Source of the DNA: Patella vulgata
Taxonomy: Eukaryota > Mollusca > Gastropoda > Patellidae
Assembly (NCBI RefSeq): GCF_932274485.2
Contig: NC_065882.2
Location: 69,105,431 to 69,169,430, forward strand
Length of the DNA: 64,000 nucleotides
Reading direction: 5' to 3'
Below, piece by piece: positions 25,151 through 38,800 of the stretch. Both the position numbers and the translations under genes were made by a program. Within the stretch, counting starts at the first letter, position 1. Each line of letters starts with the position of its first letter. The notes under the pieces are model-generated. The model saw only the letters and a program-made list of their open reading frames with translations, had not been told where the DNA came from and did not search any database.

Positions 25151-27394
25151 TAGTGAGAATATTACATATAGATGCTTTGTTTCAATTCAAATATTTAGCC
25201 CGAAATCTTATCTGAACTAAAAGTTTACAGATATATTAGTAGAAATACTGTTTTTTTTTTGGGGGGGGGGGGGGGGGTGCGCACCGGGGTTGTCTTGAAC
25301 GTGTACCTATCTAATCTGTGTAAGTGTAGTAAATGTGAAAATGAAAACGAAATTGTTATTTATACATGTAGTGACAGTGATGATGATAACGACCAACTTT
25401 AATGAGATTTAAAGTGCAGAGTAACTGTTTAATTTTGATCTTCAATAATTGATTTACTTCAATAAGTAATGTTTGTCTTATATCTATATTTGTTAGCAAA
25501 TTATACAATTATAGATACGGTTTCAGTTTAAATGTTTGTAATTCTGCCTTAAATATCTGAACTAGAGGTTTACAGCTACCTGTAGTAAAAATAACGTAGG
25601 GCCTAATTGAAAGGGTATGTTAGTGTGGGTTTATGTTTTAGTGGAAAAAATCACGTTGTTTCAAGGTGATTTACAAAACTACGGACAGAGTCCGGTTTCC
25701 ATTACTTCATAGACATATTGCTCAACCAATGTCAACATATCTCCTTACTCATCAGAATAGGTGCTCCACCCATAATTTCTTGGTAAACACCCGCTCACCA
25801 ACCCTTGCAGTCCCCTGGGACCCCATTAACGATATAAATATTGGGCTTGTGTGCTCACACGTGGTCTTGTGCGTCATACAGCATCAGCAGTCAACACACA
25901 CCTGTAATACTCACTCGGCAAACCTCAACAGATTCCAGTACCCTACATCTAATCTCGGCTGTATGACAAAGTCCGTCATTAGAACTACTTTCAAGTTCCC
26001 GGATTACAATGGCGTTGTCCATGACGACCAATGACGTCATTGATGACGAGGTATTTGAAGAATGTTTTATCTTACAAAATTTTCAAAGTTTGAAGCTGTT
26101 TTTCTTTCAAGTTTATCCGATTTTCTTTAGACAAGGACAAATTTGCACTGAAAACTCTACACACTCTTCGAACGACGCAATTTTGAGAACTTCTTTCTAA
26201 ACGCGGGCAAGTTTCCCTTATAAGTAAACCGGTGCCGCGTCGCAAATGTATAGGCGCAGGTACATATCACTTACTGTCATACAGCCGAGGCTAGATGTAG
26301 GGTACCGGAATCTGCCGAGGTTTGCCGAGTGCTGTAATTCTGTTATCAATTGCAGACATTTGACAGTTCCCTTGTCCATTATGTTTTCTGCATTTTGGTT
26401 TAAATCAAAATTTTATGTCAACTTCACAATTGTTAGTATAAATATAGCATTTTACTTGAAAATTATCACAATTTTCATCTGAATAGCAGTAAAATTAAGC
26501 TTCTTGGTTATTACAGCAGATTTAGAAATTACGTTCGTTTCATTTTTTAAATCGCTTTATCATTAACTGTACCGTTAAGAGCGGCATCTTTTGGTTTACT
26601 ACAAATAATATCCCTGAAACACTCGGGTTAGACAGGAACAAGATACTAGCAGTAGTTTCATTTTACTTTAACAAGCTTCTTAAAACAATTGTTGAGCTAG
26701 CTAACGTGCTTAAATTTCATTTCTAAATTCAATTTCTTGTTCTAGCTTTCTGTTATGTTTCGTAAAAAAGTAGTCTTGATTATCCCGACCTGTCAATCAG
26801 ACGTAGAATGGTCGATAGACTGGTTAAGCGAGACTAATTTCAAAACTAGGGCACGTAACCTATCTTTTACTTAAAAGTGTCTGGATGTTATGGACGACAC
26901 TTGGAACCAGTTTTCAGTCTATTATTCATAGATGATTAATGGTCATAGCTTATTAAGTACAACATGATCGTTTATTTAGTGACTATAATTGTGTGAAACT
27001 GATTTGAGGCTTGGCATATCTATAAATATTGTGGCGTAATTGTCGAGATATTTGGAGATATTTATTTATGGTGGGTCACCCTACATCTGGCCTTAAATCT
27101 GGATTTGTGTTCCTGGTGTTATAAGCTTTCCAAAAATGTATAGTTTGTTTATATGGGAGGACCATGTAGCGGAATTGTCTTTCTAAGCAGTCTAGAAATT
27201 TCGGCTGCAGGCCTATGTGTTTGTGTACTGTTAGCAGTATGTTTAATTGTTGCGCACTCCGAATGGATTGGACTTAAACTGCGAACTGTGGATTTAAATT
27301 ATAATTAAATATATTGTTTAATCTGAAGAATAAATAAACCAATACAAGTTTTTCATGAATATTATTAGCTTTAATGATTTTTGAATGATTTGTA
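25151..27394. other. Intergenic stretch with one fold-back repeat
   Basis: Apart from a poly-T/poly-G run near 25251-25278 and the fold-back at 25912-26330, nothing was recognised. An open frame of 122 codons at 25666-26034 overlaps the left fold-back arm and is unlikely to be coding. Confidence 0.5.
25912..26330. repeat. Fold-back repeat, ~56-bp arms, ~308-bp spacer
   Basis: Bases 25912-25967 (TCACTCGGCAAACCTC ... CTCGGCTGTATGAC) are the reverse complement of 26276-26330 with about six mismatches. No transposase or target duplication was recognised. It could be a MITE remnant. Confidence 0.7.
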
Positions 27395-27655
27395 TTATAC
27401 ATACATTATGCAAGAGGTAAATCTGCCTATTGTATGTCTTTCTTTAGGCCTAAAATGTTCTATAAACTATTAATTAGACATTTATTAACATGACAAGACA
27501 AGATATTAAATAGATCAGAACGGTTCAGCCCTATTTTGATTAATTTAAAAATGGAGAAGCGAGACTTAGCTTCGACCAACCAGCACGGTGGTTACAATTA
27601 ATGCACACATCTTGTCAAACCTTCAAAGGATAATCATATATTAATGTATCTTTAA
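27395..27655 (-). mobile_element. MITE-like element, TTAA-flanked family, copy C (shorter, inverted)
   Basis: The reverse complement begins TTAAAGATACATTAA and ends in AGATTTACCTCTTGCATAATG. The middle shares GGTTGGTCGAAGCTAAGTCTC with copy B. About 130 bp shorter than copy B, so internally deleted. Confidence 0.75.
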
Positions 27656-28219
27656 TTTTTATATAACACCATAACAAAACTTTTTTGTTTATTAATTATT
27701 TCCCACTGACATAGTCTTATGTACACATTTGTCATAGGATTTTAAAATTCATTACGTTTCATAAATGTTAAGTTCAGTAGCATATTCACATACCAGCAAG
27801 TACAAGCAGTTCAATCATATACATGGAATGTTTACTAATAGATGTAGATGTACGCCTACATTGTTTACTGTGACGAAGCTAGACTCCCGTCAAATAATAT
27901 GAACTGTTGATATTCAAGTAAAACCATTTTCTGTGGTACATTTTATATTCCATTTCTCGACAAATTATGACGTGTCATATAAAGAACGGGGTATATCTCC
28001 TTAACACTCAGATTTCATTGCTTGCATACTTTTTTTTTCTAAATTGTATTAGCTGTAAAGGTTTTACAGTCCGTTTCCATGCACTGTCTATCTGATCTCC
28101 TTCAACTGGTTTGTGTTGGTCTCATGTTTGTATATTCTGAAATATAAAATACATAAGTTGTTTTACGTTCATGTTCCATTAATAAGAAAATAATGGGAAT
28201 AAGTACACTTACAAAATTC
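27656..28219. other. Intergenic stretch, nothing recognised
   Basis: AT-rich DNA without supported features. Confidence 0.5.
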
Positions 28220-28812
28220 CTAGCGAAGATCATTATTGCTCGCCCTGTGCGTCCAGGAACCGTCCTGTTGAATCCTTGTCGAAAAAGAATCGGCCGTCAG
28301 TCAAATTTTCTGGGCAACTGTTTAAATGGTCGTGTGTCAGTCTGAACAATGTAAAGGAACATTTTAGTGAGAAAATTTCCGATGATTACTGCCAGAGTTA
28401 TGTTATGGGCGTGGATCACATTGAAAAATCTTGTGGATGTTTTAGAGACCATAGTTATCATCTGTTTGATTTTTTTATTTTTATTTATTATATATATATA
28501 ATTGTTTTGATTGACTTTAGATTGATAGAGTTTAATGTCTTGAGACGATAAAGTATATTGTTTTTCAATGATTTTTGATAACTTGAACATCTATATCCAT
28601 GATATTAAATGTTTTGTATACTAAACTTTAGCATGGGCCAAACAAATTCTAATGATTTTCTGATAATTACAAAATGAGTTGTTACTCTTACTTAGATTTT
28701 AGTGTCTTATAAATGTTTCATTACCGACAAAAGTAAAAATGTGCGACAACTCTTGTTGACTGCGCGGACGATTTAGCTGCTGTGGACGTATGTTGGCCGG
28801 TAACCTATCATT
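28220..28812 (+). mobile_element. Degenerate pearl-like element
   Basis: It shares core text with the element at 52325 (GATTACTGCCAGAGTTATG, GATAACTTG, CCATGATATT, GTATACTAAAC) and ends with GGACGATTTAGCTGCTGTGG then ACGTATGTT, like the right end at 15172. The left end is eroded. No coding capacity. Confidence 0.7.
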
Positions 28813-29184
28813 TTCTTTAAGATTTGTTGGGGAAAAAAGCAGGACAACAAAACATATTAATGTTGAAACTAATGATTGGGTTGTAGGTCATTATGAAATA
28901 AATTCAACAGCATATTAATCTTTTATAAAAAGCAGGGGACTATTAGCATGGGTCTGTCCGTCACACTGGCTCTCCTTCTAATTGATGTAGAATGTTCAAA
29001 TTCGGTGTAGGTGTTTATTAGGTAAATGACTTGATGAAGATGGAAGATGAGCATTTTCTGTTTAGAGTAAACTGAGATAGGCAATTTGATTGGTTGTTGC
29101 TTTGGGACACGATTACTTTAATTCAAATTAAATTAGAATGATGAAAATTGGTGTATTTGAGCATTTTACAAAGAACGTAAAGGG

Positions 29185-29460
29185 GGGGCCCAGTCTTTTA
29201 ATTTGTGTTTACTTAATGCACAATCTTCCAAACACAAAATCGGCGAATTTCGAGAATACATATATGATAATGATCTTGACATTTTTGTTTTAGCTGAAAC
29301 GTGGTTAAAGTCAACAGATAACTTTGCAGTAAACCAACTCATCCCTGAAAATTACGATTTTTCATTTGCTAACAGAGGAGAATGGGGGTGGTATCGCCTG
29401 TGCCAAAGTGCTCCATTTCCAATTTATAAAATACGAACTATTATTTAGATGCAGTGAACT
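29185..29460 (+). mobile_element. LINE fragment: AP-endonuclease amino-terminus
   Basis: A frame from about 29190 reads FNLCLLNAQS, HKIGEFREYIYDNDLDIFVL, AETWLKST and ENYDFSFANR. These are the first motifs of the APE-type endonuclease of CR1/Jockey-like non-LTR retrotransposons (ETWL catalytic Glu). The frame is lost where the family has the GGGV motif, and nothing of the reverse transcriptase follows, so this is a dead fragment. Confidence 0.75.
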
Positions 29461-31938
29461 TATTGATCCCAACTGGTTTTGATAATATATGATATCGGCT
29501 TTTCAACTATACACTTTGGTCTAAACACGTACGCACTAATTAATATCAGTCAGCGAAATTAAGATAACTTGTAAATGCCATATACAACTGTAGTAATGAT
29601 CTCGTATGTGTAGACCCAGTTGAAAGGTATATAACAACCAGTTTGCTGACAGAGAACAGAGACGTGGACAGAGAGACGGGGGGGGGGAGAGATGAGCATA
29701 GACCGGCGAACAGGCTCATCCGAGTTCAGCCGCTGCCGCGGTTTTTATATTTGGTTCCTGATATAAATAAATGATACTAAACTGATCTCTGTTATCACTA
29801 AGATAGTGTTACACGACTTTGTCTACAGAAAGTCTATGACGTCATCTATACTCAATATATCCAAATATAACGCTTTGAGATCCTGCAGCTGAGATTTCAG
29901 TGCAAAAGTGGAATTATCCATCTTGTGGTAGTTTATCGATCTCCAGCATATAAAAAAAACATATCTAACTTGGAAAATTTCTCGAAGAATTTTCTGATCG
30001 TTCTGTCTATTTTTTGTCTAGTTGTTTTGTAAAAAATACTGCATGAATGATATTTGAAATGTACAAAAAACAAATACGCACATTTTCCGGAAGTGCAAAA
30101 GGACATCAAATTTTGTCATTTTTAGAGCACTAAATCGAATGTTTTTCTGTTAGTTTTAAAAATAATGCAATTTTGATAATGACCCGTATCCCTGCGCAAG
30201 TATATGGGTTATTGACAAAACGGAATTCAATCAAAATGGGTCGTAAGCTTTGGTCAAAACGGCCACAAAATTATAGGTCGTTCCATTCCCCAACTGTAAA
30301 GGGTTCTTTTACGTCCACGCCACGTCCCAGGGAACCTTAGTTAGTAAACCCCGCCTTTCTCACCAAGGAAATATTAGTATAGACGAGCACCCCAAATCAC
30401 AATAAAATAGACAACAGAAAGTCAATCTTGGTAATAGCAGCTATGTTTGTGCTTCGCTTTAACATTCTCTAAAATGATTGACAAATATTAAAAAAAAAAA
30501 AAAAAAAACCCCAAAAAAACACAGGAAACTGTCCATTGATATTGTTTACCAGCTGCTTCTAATAAGACCAAGTGGAGAAATTATTTACAATTTACACAAT
30601 GAATATTCAATACATACAGCTGTCTCTTAAATAAATAAAACTATTAACTGGAGAAGTACTTACGTTTATCTGAATATTCGATGAACGTTTTGTGAAATAT
30701 AATTTATATGCACCCGGTAAAAAGTTTGGAACCAACAAGATTACTAACCGTGGTTCCATTTAAATCTGATACGCCAGGAAGCGAGACAAACGAGATACCG
30801 AGTTAAGCCGCGAAAACGATACTAACAAATAAGCCATCGAGACACCATTTCTGTAGGACACAGGTAAGGGGAGTTGGATTCGGGCATACTGACAAAATTT
30901 ATAATCTATAAACCAGAGTGCATCTGAATAATATTTGATATATTCTACAGCAATAGTTTGTTATCAATTACACACTCCTTAAATGAGAAGTGGTATTAGG
31001 TGTTCTAGAATTTGTTAGAATGTATGCCGTGCACGGAACATGTGATTTCACATGGCAATTAGCACACTGCGAGGAGTATAACCGTCATCATTAGCCCGGC
31101 TGGTATATTTCAGTTCTCGTTTTTGTCCGAAAATTAATTTAATTCGGAGGTAAAACTAATTATAATATGTTGATTACAGACATGAATCTTTAAAATGGAA
31201 ATTTTATTAATTACCTGAAATCAATAACAAAAATGACACCAGGACATATGTACAGTGGGCTGTCGACTTTTGAATCAATTTTGTTTATTGTAAAACTGAT
31301 TTACCGTAGCCGAGGCGTTTGGCCACTTGACTCAATCAAATCGAAATCCAAACAGTCTCTCAAATCCAACCGTAAATAGAAAAGAGTCAAGTTTAAAATG
31401 TGAATAGTGTAATTTTATACAGTCTTTTGTGTGAATGTAAGTATTAACAGGACAGTTTCACACACACGGAAATTTGTGAGGGTGGGGATTAAAACAAAGA
31501 TTATTATTTTGGCACCAGCCACAGAAGAAATTAATCGTGTAGAGTGACATGTTATCTTTTTGACGCAAACAATCGAGAACCAAAAATTATAAATTAACAG
31601 CGAGGGATGAAGAACCAAAATTTTCAGGTAAATTATAAGTCTTACGGAGCGAAGCGAGGCCTAAAATTTTGTTTCCGGTACACCACTTGCTCTTAATGTA
31701 TATATAAAGTAAATGTAGAGTTGAGCGCTAAGCCAAAGACATTAAAATTGTTTTTATGTTATATACTCGTAAAACACAGTGTGTGCAGCACGGAGAGAGG
31801 CTAAATATTTCTTGCAAATTTCTGTCGTCGCCATGTATATAAGAACAGATTAGGGTATTTTAATTTTGTTTATCCTGTTTTAGTTTCGCCAACATGTTTC
31901 TTGATAGGAGCAGTTATTTTGGTACACACATCCTTTTG
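29461..31938. other. Intergenic stretch, repeat fragments only
   Basis: Contains a family-B fragment near 30262-30400 (AACTGTAAAGGGTTCTTTTACG), a poly-A tract near 30491-30525, and a segment (ATTCTCTAAAATGATTGAC, 30463-30482) repeated at about 34362. No gene supported. Confidence 0.5.
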
Positions 31939-31940
31939 GT

Positions 31941-32158
31941 TGGGGGGTTGTGGGGTCTAGTGGTTTAACTCATGCGCATCAAACCATAAGGTCTGCCACT
32001 GAGTCAAGTTGCGTGGTTTTGATTCACCGCTTGTACTTCACAAGGAATAGGGTTGACTGTCCAACCTCGTGGGGTTTCTCCGGGTCCTGTGGTATCCTCC
32101 CACTGCTGAAGACCTCTACGCGGAATGACCTAATTTGGGTTGATTGTACATTAAACAT
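31941..32158 (+). mobile_element. tRNA-derived SINE, plus strand
   Basis: It begins with a tRNA-like head (A-box-like TGGGGTCTAGTGGTTTAACT, B-box-like GTGGTTTTGATTC), then GTCCAACCTCGTGGGGTTTC, CTCCGGGTCCTGTGGTATCC and TCCCACTGCTGAAG. This is the sense strand of the family inserted at 49345. Confidence 0.88.
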
Positions 32159-32168
32159 GTAGAAATAA

Positions 32169-32460
32169 GCGAGGCTTTCCGATTTTTCCCGAATATGAAT
32201 AGTTCTCCCCAGTTTAAAATTAGACAAAAAATGACATGGTGGTGTTGGCCCCAGATATTATCTTTCATTTTCATAGACCTTGTTCCATAACATTTTCAAC
32301 CGCTTGGATGTCATATTGGATTATACAAAAACATTCAAATCGATATTCAGCCGCCATTAATTTGAATTCCGATTTTCGAAAATAAAAAATGTATTGAACC
32401 TACTCCAAATGGCAACTATATCCTTAGGGAACCGATTTTTTAATTTAGATTTTGTTTACT
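32169..32460 (+). repeat. Dispersed repeat shared with 55421-55722
   Basis: GAATATGAATAGTTCTCCCC, CTTGTTCCATAACATTTTCA and ATTCAGCCGCC recur in the same order and orientation at 55421-55722, beside the duplication junction. No open frame. It lies about 315 bp upstream of the NXPE-like start codon. Confidence 0.8.
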
Positions 32461-32774
32461 TCCGGTTTCATTTTGAAGTTTGTTCGACTTTTCACCATCT
32501 AGATGGTGGCCTAATCTTTCCATGAGCCTTGTATGCATTATGACCCTGGTGTCTACTAAGAATATAAAAAAGTTCGACCATGCAGTATAACTTTGGTTTT
32601 ATTAGGTATTGGATGTTACTATACTCAATAATTTATGATTTAACTTGAATGTTGGTGTGACAAGGCGTGACGTGACATACCGAACACGTCAGTACTCCTT
32701 AGGAGTTCTAGTTTATTCTTCTTTTTTTTTGCAATACAGAGTATATCATATCTCTGTTGTAGATAAGTGAAGTG

Positions 32775-32860
32775 ATGATATCCAGTATAAAAAGATATGT
32801 GTATGCCGTATTTTTTGTGTCGGGTCTTTACGTGTTATGTTACCTGAATATAAACAATAG
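32775..32860 (+). CDS. NXPE-like exon 1: start codon and membrane anchor
   Basis: The ATG at 32775 opens MISSIKRYVYAVFFVSGLY, a basic residue pair followed by about 17 hydrophobic residues, typical of a signal anchor. Donor ATAG/GTAAGT after 32860, phase 2. The next exon completes the split codon as Arg. Very short, so it is seen only through phase and position. Confidence 0.85.
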
Positions 32861-35800
32861 GTAAGTGTTATAGTTATTCCTCCTTTTATTGATATTCACG
32901 GATTATCTAATTTAAAATAATTGATGACAAGATGGTTAATTTCACCTTTTATTTTGCAACCTTGATTGTAACCCATATCTAAACATGTTCTCGATATTTA
33001 TGGAATGTACATATTGTTCTAGATGGTTCGACAATTCTTTCGTCGGTCACACCGAAAAATCTAGTGCTCATACCAATATGCCCTTATATGACTAAATATA
33101 TTCTCGATATTTCAGGGATGTACTGAACATATTAAATAATGTTCAAGTTATATCGTCCATATGGCCGGAAACTCCAGTATCCATTCCATTACAGCATTTT
33201 ATATACAAAGCTGAAATAGATCAGTCTATAAGCTTAACAAAGGGCTGTACCGGTTGCCCAATTATATGTCCAAATTCACTCAAAAACAAATCAGCGTGCC
33301 TTGGAGACGACTGTCTTTGTTTTAAATCAAACCCTGTTTTGAACTTTCAAACGGTTTCTAACAATACAATGATATCTAAAGAAGAATTGCTCCCTTTTGA
33401 AATGATAACATTGAAAGACAAGTCTGTTAAAGATGCGCTTCGACTCCCTAATGAGGAAAGGTCGGATGCGAAGGTGATAATACCCAGTGAAGGTGTTTAT
33501 GAAGTTGGTGAGGATATACTGGTAAAACTTGACCTTTATAATGGATATGGTGACAAGGTTAAACGTGGTGGGGATGATGTTCGAGTAAGGATGGTTGAAA
33601 TAAATAAACAGCTGACAATAGCTGGCCGTGTAAAGGATTATAATAATGGTACTTATATTATAACTATTCCTACTTTATGGAATGGAACAAACAATGTTAT
33701 TATATACATGCCATATTTTCGAGAAGAGCTCGTTACATTTCTAACATGGACACGACAGTTCAATGCACTGTTTTACTATAAAGCGAAGTTTACAAAGGGC
33801 AGTGAAGTTCAGTTTACATTGTGTTCATCTCGTCCAAATATACCTGGATATGATGTCATATGTAATATGACGTATGAAAATGGTGATGATGAGTGGTACT
33901 GTGGGGCACCTCCGTCAAGAAATCTATCATGTCTGGATGTGGTATCTATTATGGATTATCATTTTATAGATGTTGCTATAGCTAATGGTCAACAGTATTT
34001 ACATAGAAGGTATGTATGTAGTTTACGAATGAATGAATTAGTTTATTAAAGCCAACGGACGTCATTTGCATTTATCAGATAATATCTAACTTGTTCCACG
34101 ACAGGATGTACCCAAATTGAAATGCTTAATATTTTATAAAGAAACAAAATCAAGATATGAACGGTAGACATAGATTCATTACAGTCAAAAGGGGGCCAAT
34201 CAATTTGTAGCTAAGACTTACACACTGAGTCATCCTGGCTCTCGGTATGTTAAAACCGACAGTAATATTCGTATAAATGATAAACAAATTACAATAAAAG
34301 AGATTACAAAAAGTCAGTTTTATTAATATCAGAGATTGATGATAAGTCACGGAATCACCTTAATATTCTCTAAAATGATTGACGAATATCAAAAAAGGGG
34401 TTCTTTAAAACGTCAAAAATTCAACGGGAAACCGTCCAGATGCCATTAATTAAATGTACATTACGTAAAGCAATTAAAAATTCGTTGCGAATTACATTCA
34501 TAATGTTCGATAAAGTAAAATAGTCTTAAAACAGATGTTGCTCAAATCACCGATAAAATATACGCAAACTGAATATTAACATGTAATGAAGAAAAATATC
34601 CCGACTTGAATTCAAGTTCCACTTTATCTGAAAATTTATGAGTAATTGTATCTCTAAGTAAAATAAACCAGCGGCTGTCAGTCAAGATACGCGCACATTT
34701 TCCAAAAGGATGGATAGAGAACAATAAGGGGCCATAATCCAAGAAGTAATGGTCTGAAATGCGCGAATGTCGAAAGGAAATGAGATATTTGCGATTAAAT
34801 CGGATGAAAATTGTGACTTCTAGAGGGTCCACAACCTTGGTATTACATACTTTTACACTATTCGCGTACAAGGGGCGGCCATTTTATCCTGCAGTTTGGA
34901 TCACATTTTTACGAAATTCGAACTCAACCTTCATTGATGTGTAACTGTGATATATTTGAAAGTTTTTTAAAAATTGAATAAAAAATTGTGATTTCTAGGG
35001 GGTAAACAAGCTAAAATTGCAATTTTATGAACACTTAAACCACAGCCATGATGTCATCCTTTGTTCTTTTAATCCATTATAACGAGGGATGGATTGTTGT
35101 CTAAACAAACAGTCCATTATTAATGAAAACAATCCATTAGTAATGGAAATAGTCCATTAATTTTAGACATTGTCCATTATTAGTGAAAAATACATTAATA
35201 ATAAAGTGTAGTCATTATATATTAAGCAACTGAAAATAAATCAAAACAACCTGTCCATTTATTACTAATTTCCCTTTCAACATTTACAAAATTTTAATTA
35301 AATTGAAATTTCCGAAGAATATATGTTAATTTCCCTGGAATCACTGGACACTTTTGAATTATTTTGTTTTGGACTTGACAATTGACACAATTTTGGACAC
35401 TTTTCAGCTACACAAATGTTACGTAAGTCCGATAGTTGATTGTCGCGAGTCCGTTTATATGCATTTGAACGATGTTAACAAATCACTCAGTGGCAGTCAC
35501 ATGACTGCGGTGTTGGTTTAAGTAACTGTCCATTATTTCTGAGGTGTTACAAGACACTATTGTTTTAAGATGTCTATTATTTTAGACAAAGAGTGGCTAT
35601 GGTTTAAGTTAGATAATAGCCTCAGACTGTAGGAACACAGATTCATTTTAATTGTTGACAAAAATAGCCTACGTCAATAAAAAGAAATGAAATGAAATAC
35701 TGTTCTGCTCCAACTGGGCTCCATCAGTATGCTATGAGGGGAATTTTGCCCTGCAGTGGCGCAAAAGCACTCTTATATCGAATTCCAACTGCAAAGGGTT

Positions 35801-38800
35801 CTTTTACTGGAGAAGTGCATTAAAGGTTGAATGGGCGGGGCTGACCAATTTTCATATTTGGGCCACTCAGAAGTAGGTTAATCCCCAAAATCATCATAAG
35901 GATTCATATTCTGACACAGGTGTATTCGAAATGTGTTACAAAAAAACAAAAAAAACAATTTTGGCTGTAATGCGAAAAGCGCCCCCTGGTAGTGTTCCTA
36001 AAAGCTACACTTAAAAAGTTACGTTTTGTGGGTCCCGTTCATGTGGACAGACAGGAAGTCAATACCACAGAGTTCAAAAAATGAAAACTGGTCTACCCGA
36101 TTTTTTATGTTTTAGCTGAAAGTCTGTTGGGATGTATTTTTCCTGATGAGCATGGCTAATGGTACTACTCCGGTAGTCAAACACCAGGTTAAGCCGTGCG
36201 ATGGAAATAAAGCAGGGCCCGTAAGAGAGGGGTGGGGGCAACTGGGACACTTGTCCAGGTGCCCGGAGTCTGGAGGGTCCCGGAGGTATGCCGCGTAATA
36301 GTGGTAATGTTTTAAAAAAACATTTGTTGGTATAAAGTAATTAACAAATACACTGTTACTTGATCGTAAAGCAGAAGAAAACAGGTAACTTTGCTGAATG
36401 TGGGTATCTAGTTCCATTGGTAAGATTAGAATCGGATTCTGTCAGTTCACCTTCTTTGGAAAAATTGGTACATTTAAAACTATAAGTCACCTGCCCAGGC
36501 CTTGGTGCCGTGGAGCCCTGACCCGTTCTCGTTCCGTTTGATGCTATCGTCAACGCCAGGGTATCTAATCCAGCATCTGACTATGGTTCTGTAGGAAAGT
36601 TTGAGTAGGGAGAATTTTTTTGAAGAAATGTTTAGTGGGTGCCGAAGTAAGTATTTTGAACTTGGGTGGACACTCACCACGTGGTAGGTTATTCCACAAT
36701 GACGTCATCAAATATGGCCGCCGATATTATATCAATTTTATCCTACCCGCTCTAGTTGTCCGTCAATTTCTATGAAATACAGGCCAGAATGAAGCTGTTT
36801 ATTTGAACTGATTTGAAGAACATATTTTTGGTAATTTTTTTTATTAATTTTCAAGAAAACACATACGACATTTTTAAGCGAAAACGTGGAAAAAGTTTTA
36901 AAAAAAACATAAGAAAATTAGCACATTTACAATGCTACAACAATAAGAATAATGTAATAACACTCAAAAAAGAAGTTATTTATAAAGAACTATCTGTGCA
37001 TACTAATTAATGATGTCAAACATAGTTACCGCAAGATGTGATGTCACGTTACATAGTTACCACAGGATGTAGTATCTTCTGACTGTGAAGAAATACACCG
37101 AGCGGAATCTGTCACACGAATTCAAAATGAAATTAGCAAACATATACCTAGCGTGAATAAAACCTATATATATATATATTTATATGTATCACGATAATAA
37201 TTGTTACCTTTATAATAGAAGCATTTTAAGACATGTTATTACCGTAAACATACTAAAATATTGCAAACTGGGCCCGCAGTAAAGGGTACGTTCACTTTGC
37301 ATCAAACAGTATTCAAACCAGCTTGGATGGCAAAATGTTTTTTATTTCTCAGAATCAAGGGATGAATATACTACTAGACTGCAAAATTTCATAAGCCGCC
37401 TATGTTGCATTGTATTCAAGACGCCTATTTCACACAAAATATTATTTTATATCCATGTGGACCTTCCATATTAACATCTATCTGCATAATAAGTTTATGA
37501 AAATATGCATTTAAACAACATTTAGATATTATCTACCACCTGTAGCACTTTCCCTTCGAACTAACAATAAATTGTTTATTGGAATTTTCTATTGAACTGA
37601 AAGGTGCTTGTCGCTGTAAAATACTCGATCAAGTGTTAATTTATATAATAATTTAAAGCATAAACTATCTAACACCATATCTTTCTGAATGAAATGACAA
37701 TAAAACGGAAACATACTTTTCTTTCGTTATTGTAGCTGTAAAATAATATACGAATTATTATTTTATATAGCGTATTTCTACTGATGATTAAAGTAATCAG
37801 GTACCGCAGAAATTTGCAACACGTTTTAACATCCCATCTTTCCCCTACCTTTTAAGGGATGGGTTGAACAAGAGTATAGTAGTTTCAGGGCTCTCAAAAC
37901 TAGTTTAGGTTCTTGCGTAATTTGGTGTCCCCGTTTAATCATGAATTTATGTCGTTTTTGATGAATTGCTAAGGTTGCCGCAAGTTAGATGTGCAGAAGC
38001 TAGAAACACCAAGATATACTCTATAAAGCACAATTTACATTAAAAACGAAACTGAGAGCGAAACTTTTACTTTCGTCTTCGTTTTATTAGGTGCTAAAAA
38101 TATGGAAGTTTTTCGATATTTTTGGCAATTGCGGACCTTTTTCCAACCAATGTGCTTTAGCAAAGTGACCTCCAGTTACCCCAGATATACGCCAAGTGAC
38201 CCTAGAGACTATGTATCTTTCAAAACGTTTCGTCGAGTTGCTTGTCCCAGGGCCTGGATGTCGCTGTCGCGGGCCATGAAATAAAGTCCAACTAATGTGT
38301 TTTGATGGATTATATATCTTTAATGTGTGCCGATTCAGAATCCGGATGATGCCAATACAAATAAGTATTCCAATATGACGACTTTATTCAAAATATGGCC
38401 ACATTATTTTGACGAGAAATTTCGATGTTAGCAATGATGTGGCATAATACGTCAAATAGTAGCTATTCGTGGTAGGCAAATTAACATCTGAACCCCAAAA
38501 TGTGCCATGACCGAACAAAGCACCAATATGGTACTCAAATTTGACAAAATATCTATGTTCAGTAGACCATGGAAGAAAATATTACATTTAGCAGTTCAGA
38601 TATTAATTCGGCGACCTCGAAAACCACCAGTTTAACGTATTACACCATCACATTACTACAATTAACATTGAAATGTCCCCCCGTCTTCATTATCTCAGTT
38701 GGGGCTGAACTGTAGGATGTTAAACCCCATTTCATTTCGAAAAGTCCCGCCAATCGTGACCGCCAATGCGAATATAGTGGTCATATTGGAATACGTTTGG

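Noticed and set aside
25666-26034. Open frame of 122 codons in intergenic DNA
   Set aside because: It overlaps a fold-back arm, and its composition looks random with no domain.
19360-32774. Retrovirus-like, LTR or other capsid-bearing element
   Set aside because: No long terminal repeats or gag, pol, integrase, capsid or envelope-like motifs were seen here or elsewhere in the window. The only reverse-transcriptase sequence is LINE-type.
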